From positions 994,882 to 1,058,881 of the forward strand of contig LSYV01000003.1 in NCBI GenBank assembly GCA_001584585.1: a stretch of 64,000 bases of DNA, in the 5' to 3' direction. Position 1 is the first letter of the stretch; every line of letters starts with the position of its first letter. Origin of the DNA: Gonium pectorale (taxonomy: Eukaryota > Chlorophyta > Chlorophyceae > Chlamydomonadales > Volvocaceae). Both the position numbers and the translations under genes were made by a program. The notes under the pieces were generated by a model that worked only from the letters and a program-made list of their open reading frames with translations, was not told where the DNA came from and ran no database searches. This document shows positions 10,869 through 21,095 of the stretch, piece after piece.

Positions 10869-12084
10869 GCGCTGCCAATCAATTGCGCGCAAACGAAACC
10901 GTTGTGCGAATGGGAATCAGGAATAAGGATCGGTGCATCTTGTCTAACAACAGAAGGCTTAATTTGGCGGCAAACAAATATGAAGTGAATCGTGCAGCGC
11001 TCGCCCCTTCTGTAGCGGGCCGACCCGCATTCGTCCTGAATTTGTTATCAATTACAAATGCAGCACTGCCGCCTCTCGAGGATACATAGGCGTGTGCTCG
11101 GTGCTCTCGTACAGTACGTGCAATCAGTCCGCATGTGCCCTCCAACGTCTTGCCTCTAAGGCTGCCTCCCCCCAGCGCAGATACCGGGGCGACAAGCAGC
11201 AACGGACCACTCCGCTCCGCCCCCGCTCCTTCCTGCGCAGGTAGTCAGACCCACCACCGAAAAAAACCTAGAACCCTAAACCCTAGGCCACTCCCTTTGT
11301 CGATGCCCGTAACCGTTGTATCTCCGCTTCTCCACCCCAGACCAGCCTAAATGTGCTCATTCAACAGCTGCGTGCACGCTTAGTGATCTATCAGCCTCGT
11401 TCCCGTCACCCAAGCGAGTGGCGAGGTATGCGGGGGCGCACATGTGAACCCCACCGCGCGCCGCGGCTGCGGCACGCGCGCCGACCGCAGCGGCGGCTCA
11501 TCATATGCAAAGGGGCGCTCGCACGCGCAGCCACCCGCCACCCCAGTCACTTCTTGCGCGACATTTGTGTTCCCATTTGTCACAAACAAGATCTCCTGTG
11601 TGCCAGACACGGATCGTCACAATAGCCAACTGAAGGTAATGCGCACTGTGGCATTTGAATTGATTGTGACACATTCGGGAGGGGTTGCGCCTCGCGGTGC
11701 AGCCTGCACCCGTCGTCATGGTAACCAGCCAGGACAGCAGGCTCCCACCGTCCTACGGCCCCGTGCACGAATCAGCAGCGACTGGCGTATCGGACCAACA
11801 AGCAGCACGCGGCAAACTCTGCCAGCGACTCTGGGAAGGGCACGCGACCCACTGCACCAGGAGCGTAGTGAAACATATGGTGCAGGACCGTGCAGTAACC
11901 GCGGTTTATGTACCTGGGATGTGGAGAGGCACCAGCTGAGGTGCCTCCCGAGGCGCAAAAGCGAAGCCACACACAAGTGCACGGCCACCATTGCCAGCAG
12001 CGGTGCGGCCATGGACAAGTCCACACCATCGGTGGCCTCCATGCACACGCCTCCATCCGCCCGTATGGGAGGTCCGCGGCAATC
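10869..12084. other. Intergenic DNA duplicated with the array; no gene seen
   Basis: This is the counterpart of 1304-2794, between gene I-A and the end of gene II-B. It carries the second AACCGCGGTT palindrome at 11897-11906 and two adjacent CCCTAAA-type heptamers at 11272-11285, which resemble a plant-type telomere repeat. No coding gene is supported. Confidence 0.45.
11897..11906. promoter_or_regulatory. Conserved palindrome AACCGCGGTT, copy B
   Basis: Same 10-bp palindrome and following CCTGGGATGTGG as at 2154-2181, at the equivalent place in the other tandem unit. Significance uncertain. Confidence 0.25.
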
Positions 12085-15000
12085 TTACTTCTCGAGCAGC
12101 CTGACCGGCGGACCCCCCGCAAAGACATCTCCTATCTGCAGCAACAGCGGCCCCTCCACGGCTGCCGCCTGCAGCGCTAGCCGCAGCGACCACCTGACCA
12201 GGTCCCGCACCCGGGACTGCACCCCAGAGCCTGCGGCTTGGGACGGCGGCATCTGTCCACCAGAGCCGCCCGCCGCCCGCGTGCCGCACGACGATCCGGC
12301 GGGAACCGCTGCCGGCTGCGACGCCGGCTGCAGCTGGTCCGGCCCCGGCGGCGGTGCGCCGGCGCCCAACACGTCCCGGAGCAGCTGGTCCGCCAGGGCC
12401 TGAACGACGCTGCCCACTCCGTCCGCGCAGGGAGCAGCCGGGGTCAGCTGAGCCGCGAACCCAAGACGCAGCAACTGGCGAGCGTCCTGCGGGGTGGTGG
12501 GAAGGGGCGGGCAGCAGGATGCAGGCATCAGGCGACTACCGGGACTCATTCCCACCCACGTTGTGCGGCATCCCCCCCCCTTCCGGTTGCAGCACTCCCC
12601 GGGCCCCACCACCACCCGCCCACCTCCGTGTTGCCCCTGGTGTCCCCCGCCAACAGGCGCAGGGGGTCGCGCCACGTGCGCTCCTGCGCGTGGGAGGGAG
12701 GGAGGGCTATGGCGTGTGAGGGAAGCGCACGTGGTGGTAGCACCTACATACGTGCATCACAAACAACTGCAGGCAAAAGCTGAAGACCCTGTTCCAGGTG
12801 GCATCCACTGCCACCTAGCAACCCAGGGAAACCACACCTGGAGCCAGGCCAGCACTGCTGTCGCCATCCGTCGCTGCCGTGGGCCCTGCACGGCAAAGAG
12901 GTGACGTCAATGGCCGTTGATGCGCTGAATACGGGATGACTTAGCGTAGATCCTGCATGGAAGCGGCTGCACACGGCAGCACCATCATGTGCAGCACCCA
13001 ACATATGGAAATGTAGCTCACATCCGTACAGTCAGCTCTGCGCTCTTCCCTGCTGTCCTCCCCTGCCCGTTGGACGTCCTCCATGGTTGTCAGGTCCTGG
13101 GAGCGAGCAAGACAAGGCGAGGCCAACCATGTGTGAAAACCAGGATAGGGTTACACAACATGCGTCAAGCCCGATAGTGGTCAGTGCCGCACCAACCCCA
13201 CGTTTTGTACACGAACACTGCCAGTGATGACTTCCCCGGCCTGCAAAAGGCCCCCAGTCGGACAACACGCTCTCCTCCCCCGTCGCGTCGGTGGCGCACC
13301 CGCGACACTCCCAGCGCTTCCTGGGCGAACGCTTCAACATCACGGCGCAGTGCCTCTGGGTCAGGTACTGCCGTCCGGGCCGATCCTCCTCCGCCCGGGC
13401 CCGTGTCAACAGCGTTCGACTGACGCGCCGCCAACTGACTGCCACTGGCGGCGGCCGCAGGGGCAGCTGGCGGCGGCTGAAGCACCGGGGCCTGGCCCGA
13501 GGGCGGCGTAGCTGCGGCTTGGCGCGTTGGATGGTGGGTTGGCGGCGGCTGTCGATTAGCCCCGTTGTGAATGATGAGCACCTGACGTGCCCCCGACTCC
13601 GGGACCGCGCAGGTGTAGGGAAGCGGTGCGGCGGGGAGGGGCCAAGTACCGGGCGGCGCACTGGCCCCCGCACCGGCAGATGCTTTGGACGCTGCCCTGG
13701 CTCTGTACCAGGCGCCGAACGGGAGGGGCCGACGAGAGGACAGCCCCGCTACCGCCGCCCCTGGCGTTGCGGCCTCCAGCTGTTGTGTCAGAGCGCCGCC
13801 ACTTCCGCTACCGCCGGCAGCGCCGTCCTGAGCGGGCTGGGACGGTGGCTGTGACGGAGGCCCATTGAGGCTTGCCGTACCCGCAGCACCGGCCGGCGCA
13901 GGGCCCTCGCCGCCTCCGTCGTCTCCGCTGGTAATGCTCGTGCTGCGGCCGCCGTTTCGTCCCGCGTGCGCACCATTTGCTTGCCGCCCGCGCTCCTGTG
14001 CGGGATCCCGCTCAGCCATTGTTGTTTCGGGCGCGGCTGCTGCATCGCGCGGGTACGCTGCAGCCGCAGTCGATCCGGCGCCGCCCTTCCTGCCAAGGCC
14101 GGAGAATGAAATGATGAAGCGGGTGGCTTGCTCAGCCACTACCGCGGCACGCCGTTTGGGTGCCGTCACGAGGGGCGGGTCATGGTCGGCACCGGCGCCG
14201 GCACCAAATACGCCCGTGCCACCCGCACCGCCACCGCCACCACCCACTCCCGCAGCCTCTGGACCTGCCGCGCCCGACCTGCCCGAATGCATGCCGCCAC
14301 CATCCTCGCCCCTGCCAGGGCCGCCCGGGCGCGCGGCGCCCTCTCCCGGCGCCCTGTCCTCATCGCGCTCCCGCTCCTTCCGGACCCGCTTCCGCGCTGG
14401 ACGACTCGCCACCCTGCACCCGGCCTCCGTTCCGGGCTGCACTTGGCGCTGCGGCTCCAGGTCGTCGGGTTGAGAGGGCTCCACACGATCCTGGCTGGGC
14501 GAGGGCGGCTTGGCTCCACGGTTCTCGCAGGCCAGGCCGTCCCTGGGCGGCTCTTTCTTGGGGCGGCCTACGCCGTGTCTTTTGTGGTAGTGGTGGCAGC
14601 CGCTGCAGACCGCGTGCCCCGCCCGAGACCAGTGCCGGCGCCAGGACGAACGATTCCGGGCCCCGCACTCGACGCAGCCGTTCTTGCGGCCCTCAGCCGC
14701 GGCCGTCCAACCAGAGCTTGCCTCGGCTCCGGCGGCGGCCACCGCCGCTGCTGCGGAGGCGGCGGCGTGCGGCGTGTGGCACGGTAGTGGAAATGCCGTC
14801 TTAAGCAGTGCCGGCTCCTCTGCTGCCGGTGGCACGGGCCGCCCAGGCGACCGAGATCCCTCTTCCACTACCTGGCGCTCTTCCCTGTCTGCCTCTGTAT
14901 GGACCTTGTCGGCATACAAGACACCCTCATCAGCTTCCGTATTGAGCACGTTCCAAGTCCGGGTATCCGCGCCGGCAGCTACGGCGGCAGCGGCGGTGCC

Positions 15001-15765
15001 CGAACGGCGCGGCTGTGGGTGACTAGGCTGCCTGCCGGCGCCGCTGGCCCCCGCCGCTGTGGCGCCCCGCGCCTGCACCACGGCGCTTCGGAGCGACCGC
15101 CGGTACGACGCCTGCTGCTGCGAGCCGCCAGCCGCCAGCCTATGAGTGGTGGCCTCTGCAGGCGGCGGCACCTGGCACGCGCCTTGGAATACGGCCGGAG
15201 ACCGCACGGCCACGACTAGCGAGGCAGCGGCACTGGCAGCTCCGGTGGCGGCGGTGGCCGCTCCGACGGAGGCTGCCGTGCCGGCGGCGACCCTGGCGGC
15301 AGCGGCGACGGCCCCCCTCCTCTGCACGCGGTAGCACTTATGGCACAAAACCGCCCCGGGCCGCTGCTTGCACCAGTACCACGACGCGGCCTCCTTGGCG
15401 CCGCAAGCCACGCAGCCGTGGGCTCGACCGGCCGCCGTTGCAGCCCCCCGGCGTGGTGGCCCCTGGTCGCAACCGGCCGTAAGACCAACGAGCTCCGCGA
15501 CGGAGGTGTGCTCTGCGTCGGCGCCGACGGCCGCGACGGTGGGCGTTCCGAGCACGGACGATTGTGCCAATGGGCCCGTGGCTGCGGTGGGGCATCCATC
15601 GCCGGCTGCTCCACCGCTGCCGCCCCTGGCGCCAGCTCCATCGATGCGGTTGGCGGGGACAGACTGCTGCTGGTGCCGCGGCTGGGCGGTCCCATGGGCC
15701 GGGTCCGTGGCGGCGCCAGCGGCCTCAGACGCATCAACCCGCTGTTCAGCCGCCTGTGACGCCAT
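12085..15765 (-). CDS. GATA-like double zinc-finger protein, type II, copy B
   Basis: Five exons, 15765-13300, 13096-13022, 12885-12838, 12683-12624 and 12486-12085, all joined in phase 0, give 1016 residues. It is the paralogue of II-A about 9.3 kb away. Finger 1 (CVACGAKEAASW...CHKC) and finger 2 (CVECGARNRSSW...CSGC) keep all eight cysteines and the X19 loop. Exons 2-5 match II-A in length (75, 48 and 60 bases, then 402 against 408) and at their borders. The tail keeps the GVQSRVRDLVRWSLRLALQ stretch and GGPPVRLLEK end. Intron 3 starts with GT, where II-A has GC. All frames are intact, so this copy is probably functional. A DNA-binding regulator is inferred from the fingers only. Confidence 0.7.
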
Positions 15766-15844
15766 GAACGCGACACGACCCGCAAACCGTTACCCGGGAA
15801 CCCGTACGCGAGAACCACGCACAGTATTAAGTAGCATGATTGAC

Positions 15845-15985
15845 CGGAGGGTATGTAGTGTTAATGGCATGCCGATGTGTGGCTGACGTGACTGCACCGG
15901 GCCGGGGGCAAGCAATACACAAGCGATTGTATGCAAAGCAAAGGCGATGGCGACATTGCCCCCTGCCTAACCTCCTCCTGACCAG
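15845..15985 (-). promoter_or_regulatory. Conserved upstream block of type II gene B
   Basis: This block matches 6655-6800, including GCTGACGTGACTGCACCGG and the AAGCAATACACAAGCGATTG stretch. It lies 80-220 bp upstream of the ATG at 15765. The right arm of the inverted repeat has one changed base compared with copy A. Confidence 0.4.
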
Positions 15986-15993
15986 GTACCAGG

Positions 15994-18900
15994 TCACGCG
16001 GCCAGCTGCAAACCCGCTACCCTGCGCCCCATCCTGCACCTACTCACCCGATTCGCTCCTGCAGCTGTGGAGGAGCTGGGCGCCTGCTGCCACTCAGTAG
16101 GCGCCGGCGGTGCAGGCTGTGCCGCCTCCCTGAAACAAAGTTCCTCAGCCGCCGGGTCCGCTCCTCCCGCCCGCGCCAGGTCCCACTGGGGCTCCTGCTG
16201 ACAGTCGTCTTCGGCCGCCGTCCTGCCCCCGACGTGGGGCCCTGCTACGGCCTTCGGTACGGCTGACGGCGCAATGATACCCTCTGCCGGCGCTCCGGTT
16301 GCTGGCACTGCTTGCGCTGGCTTCGCTGTCGAGCGCTGCTCCGCCGTGGCGTGGGCGGCGTCGCAACGGCCCAGGTGGCTCCCCTCCTCTCCTCCCTCCC
16401 ACCAGAGCCGCTTCGGCGCCTGCGCTGCTACCCCTGGGTCCGACCCTGCGCTGCGCACTTCCTGCGCATGCGGCCCTATCCGCTTGCGCGCCGCTGGAAT
16501 GAGATCTGCTGCCTGAGCAATGGCTGGGCAGCCGCTGCTGGGGTAGGCGGCTGCGGCAAGCCCGACGCAGGTAGGCGCGGCAGCGGCGACTCCGGAGGTC
16601 GGTGGCTTGAGCGCTGCTGCCACAGCAGCAGCTGTCGGGCAGCTCGGTGCCGCCACGGCAGCTGTACCCATCCCGGCGATCGCTTCCGGCCCATTAGAAG
16701 TGGCCACAGTAGCGAGCGCGGTGTGGCCGGAAGCGTCCCTGATAGCACCCACAATGACGGGCTGCCGTGCATCATCGGACGCGCTCGTGCCCTTACGCGT
16801 CGGAGGCCGTGGAAGAGGGCTCCCTGTACCGTAGGGCACAGCCGCGGTCGCCGCGGCGGAGCGGGCGGTAGCTTCAGCAGCAGCGGAGGGGTCGCAAGGC
16901 TCCTGTCGGATCTGCAGCTGCGCCCCAGCATCCGGCGTAGAAGGAGGGGCGGCGGTAGTGCCGCGTTCGTCGCGCAAGGGTTGAGCCTCGCCGCCTGGCA
17001 CCCCGCCGGTGGAGCGCTGCTGCCTGGCGCCGCCGTTACCTCGCTTTGACAGCTTGAGGTGGCACTTCCTGCATGGCGTGGTTCCTCGCGCCACACTCGT
17101 TGCAGCCGTCGACCCGGCCCTCCTCCTGCGCGGTCTCTCTGCACTCGCCCGTCACCCCGCTGCCACCGCTGGGGCCAGCGGCTGCGGCAGGCACAATGCC
17201 GGCGGGCGCAGCAGCGGCATCTGCGGAGGCCGACGGCTCTGCACTTGTCGCCTTGGCGGACAGAAGCCGCGGGGGCGAGTGAGGGTGCGCTCCGATTGCG
17301 TCACTGTTACCGTTCTCGGCCTCCATAGGAGTGGAGGCTTCAGACCGCCGCCGCTGCGTGTGCTGCCCATCGTCGCAGCCATCACCGCAGTTGGCCGCCT
17401 CATCAACACCTGCCCCTTCCACCTCAGCGTTGCCCGCGCCGCCCTGCCGACTGTCCAGCTGCCGTCGCGGCCGCTTCACCAGCGAGGCAGCGCCATCGCA
17501 TGACGGCGCATCCGCGGCACGGGCTTCGGGCAGAGCCCGCCGCTTCCTCGTACTGGTCGCGGCAGCTACTCCTCCTTCCGCCAGTTGCTCCTCCTCTGGT
17601 CCGACGTTTCCATCGGATACTGCACAAGTCGGGGTTGAGGGCTGGTTGGGGCCCCGCAGGGCGCTTGCGATGGAAGGTCCCGCGGCGGCGACGGTGTCCT
17701 GACGGCTGAAGGGCACACGGGCGCAGTTGCCGCCAGCGCCGACGCCGGCGCCCTGCATGTCAACCGCGGGGCTGCCCTCCTGAGCCTGCTCAGCTTCCGG
17801 GCCGGGTCGCTCGGCGCCGGCCGCCGCTGCCTCGCCATCTTTTGCCGCTGTGGTGGCAACAGAGGCAGCACCAGGCGCCGCCGCCACATTGCCTGGCTGA
17901 TGGGATTGGCGACCATCCAGTGCCTGCTGTGGCTGCTCCTGAGGCGGAGCCTCCAGCTTCGACCGGCTTGCCTCCCCACAGCATACTGAAGGGCTGCTCT
18001 GTGCTCCGGTGTCGGCACCCGCCGCCCCGTGAGGACTTTGGGCTGCACTCTGCGCATCCATGGGCGTGGCCGCCCTCCGTCGCTGCCGCAGTCGTCTCAC
18101 ATGGAGGCAGTTTTCCGTCCGCGCTGCCACACGTCCCCGGCGATGCGTCATGAGCGATGGGCGCGGCGCTTCGGGGCGCCAAGCCGTCGGTGTTTTCGGC
18201 GTCATGTCCTGTGGGGGCAGGCAGCTGCCGCGCTCCCTCGCGTTTTGAAGGCTTCCGCTGCCTTCATAATCAACGGCCCTGGCCTTGGCATCGCCGTTCT
18301 CGGCGGTGGCCGCAGCGGTCTCGGTGGCAATCGCGTCGGCGGCAGCTATAGCATGGGCAGTGGCACTTGCGGTGTTGGCGGTGGCGGCTCCGCTAGGCTG
18401 CAGCTCCAAGCCATCGCCCCTCCTGCTGCCGCCGCGACCGCTGCGGCTGTCCACCGCACAAACGGAAGGTGTCTGCGACACGACTGGCGCAGCGGCGCTC
18501 TGAGTGGCCAGAGCCCCGGGCGGGGTCGTGGTCGGGGCCCCTGAAGCAGCTGCCTCGCAAGCGCCCTGAGGGGGCGGCGCCGGCACCGAGGGAGCCGCAC
18601 CACCGATTACGGCCGTCGGGCCGCCATCGTCGCTTCCGGGTGCCGCGGCCCAGACATCGGCGGCATCGACACCCATGTCCCAAGCATCGGCCTGCTGTTC
18701 CGAGGCAATAACGGACGATGAAGGGCCCGAGACGGCGAAGGGGCTCGCCTCGTCGGCGGACAGCACGCCGTGTCCTTGCGCGATGCGGCCACAGGTCTCA
18801 TCGCCACTGATGCCATCGCCACCCCGCGCATCACCGCCGCCGCCTCCGGGCCCTTGTACGCTGGCATCATGCCCACCGCCGGCCGGACAGCCCCCCTCCG

Positions 18901-20690
18901 TGGGGCCCTGCTTAGTGCTCACTCGCACCTCCAGTGCCGGAAGACCACCCTGGTCTCTCGACTGGGATCCCCATAGTGTCTGCAGCGTCAACGCCTGCTG
19001 CTGTTGCTGTTCGTGACCCGGTTGCTGTCGCTGCAGCAAGTTCGCATCCTGCGTCGCCTGCAGCTGATGTTGACACCAGGAGGCTGCAGCGTGCTGGGAA
19101 CGTGCGGTGCGCCGCCGCCGCCGCCTCTCGCAAAGTCCCGGATGCGGCTCCGAGGCTGGCAGAGGCAGTGCTATCGGTGGGGGCGGCGGCACCCACCCAT
19201 ATTGCAGGTGCAGAGCCTCCAAAGTCCAGTCGTCATTGCTGGCGCGCATAGCTGGATTCAGGAGGAAGATGGGGGACGCCTGGGTGCCACCGGCACCGGC
19301 AGCCGCACCGCCCCTGGCGCGATATTCGTGAGCTTGCGCCTTGCTGCCATGTTGCAACCCAAGGTTGTCCCCTACGCCAGCGGGCCTGCCAGGCACCGCG
19401 GTCGGCACCCGTGCTGCCGCGGGCTCCTCCGCGCCAGGGCCTGTAGGCGCCAGATCCGCAGGCGACTGCACAACGCCCGGAGGCCCCGCCGTAGCACGGA
19501 CCGCCGCAGCCAGGCCAGCATCAACGACGGCAACAGCGCCGCCGGGCGGCAATGGCGAAAGCTCCGGACTGGAGAAGCAGGCTGGGCATGTGAAGGGCTG
19601 TTGAGGGTGACGATCCGCGGCGGCCACCTCACCGACCGATGCCTCCGCAGCGGCGTCATTGCCGCCGGTGCTGTCACTGCCACCGCCCCAACCACCAGCC
19701 ACAAGGCCGCCCCCGCCCAAGTTGTCCATTGCAGCCGCCGCATGGGGTGCCCATTCCGGCAGCCCTTCCACGGCCCCCTGCTGGGGTTCCGGCGCCTCCT
19801 GCAGCGCCATCAGGTGCTGCTCGATCTGCTCTAGCTGATGCAGCTGCGCCTGTACCCGAAGCGGCTCCTGGAGGGCTGCGGCTTGTTGGGCAGCCGTCTC
19901 CTGGAGGTTATTATTGGCGGGCTGCGGCCTGCCGCTGGCCCTTGCGTCGTGTGGGTGGGCACCGCCGGCTCCAGCGCCAGCGCCAGCGACGCCCCCACCA
20001 GGACCCATTGCGCTGCCGGCAAAGGGCTGGACAGCGGAAGCGCCACCCCAGGGGAGCGGCTGCGTCGCCCTTGCACGGTCGCGAACGGTCCTGGACCGTC
20101 GGCAGCGGTTGCCGCCCCTGGACCGTCGGCAGCGGTCGTGGCACTCTTGGCAGACCGCGCGCTCGGTGTGCGCCCAGTGGCGGTGCCACCTCGCGGCCTC
20201 CCTGCAGCCGCACTCGGCGCAACCGTACCGCCGGCCCAGCTCCAAGGGGGTGAACAGCAGCGGTGCAGGGCTTGTGCCACCGAAGGCACGTGCCCACGGC
20301 GCATCTGTTGCCGTGGCGGCCCTCAATTGGATGTTGCTATGTTCTCTATAGCACACACAATGCCTTTCCTGGTAGGCACCGATGCCGGTACCACTTGCCC
20401 CATGTGGTCGTTGCGCCGCACTCGGCGCAGCCATGAGCCCAGCCGTCCTTGAGCGCGGTCGCTTCGTGATCCGCTTGAGAGGTGGCTCCAAGAAGGCTGC
20501 TTGCGGCTGCCGCAAATCTAGCCTGAGTCTGCACTCCCGAGCCCCAAGGCAGACCACCAACCGCAAGCGCAGGATGGCTAAGCTGGTAGCCGGCTTCGCT
20601 GCCGGCGCTGGGAAGGCCCCCCGTGGCAGAGAAGCCGGCGGCGCAAGCAGCGGCAGCGGTGCCGGCAGCGCCACTCACGCCCGACGGCAG
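15994..20690 (-). pseudogene. Frameshifted 3' part of type I gene B
   Basis: This region follows the last intact module of gene I-B and starts at a clear acceptor (CCACCGCAG before CTGCCG, 20690). It first encodes LPSGVSGAAG and a finger (CAECGATTTW...), but the frame breaks in the second half of that finger near 20350, where about 5 bases seem missing. A second frame continues with finger 2. A stretch at about 18182-17790 (with HAHGCAEC) matches gene I-A only in the first frame. Near 17090 another finger start (CNECGAR) switches to a third frame, which carries the family tail to 15994. At least four shifts relative to I-A suggest decay, but uncorrected read errors are possible. It also contains segments absent from I-A, with KRPRR-type basic motifs. 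Confidence 0.5.
20118..20243 (-). repeat. Finger-2 block identical to that of gene I-A
   Basis: All 126 bases match 8974-9099. Just downstream in transcription, at about 20090-20130, there is an extra 33-bp tandem duplication that repeats NRCRRSR-like residues after the finger, not present in I-A. Confidence 0.7.
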
Positions 20691-21095
20691 CTGCGGTGGA
20701 TGGGGCAATGGCAATGGTCAGACCTTAAAGCACGGCATAACACCACCCAGGCGTCCCCGTGCGGTGAATAAAAACACTTTCTCTGCTTGCAGGTACTTGA
20801 GCTGTTTGGAGCTGTCCATGTCTGTTCTGACCGGACTGGTGTTTGGCATGTCAGACTTGGCCAGTTGGCACGGGTTTGGCTTGGCTTATAACGGGAGCGG
20901 CAATGCTGGAAAGCATTGCTTCGGACCCCAGACATTCCCACAATCCTTCCCGAGTTGCCCTCTCCCCCTAGAGTCTAGAGGCCCCCGCGAGCGCTGGCTA
21001 CTATGGTATGATGCCAGGGGCAGGGTGTCACCCAGGAGTAGAGCTCTGCGGCGTCGCCCCGCCCAAGCACCCGGGCACACTGCCGCTTCGCTCAC

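Noticed and set aside
11272..11285. Interstitial telomere repeat (two CCCTAAA-type heptamers)
   Set aside because: Two units are too few to distinguish from chance.
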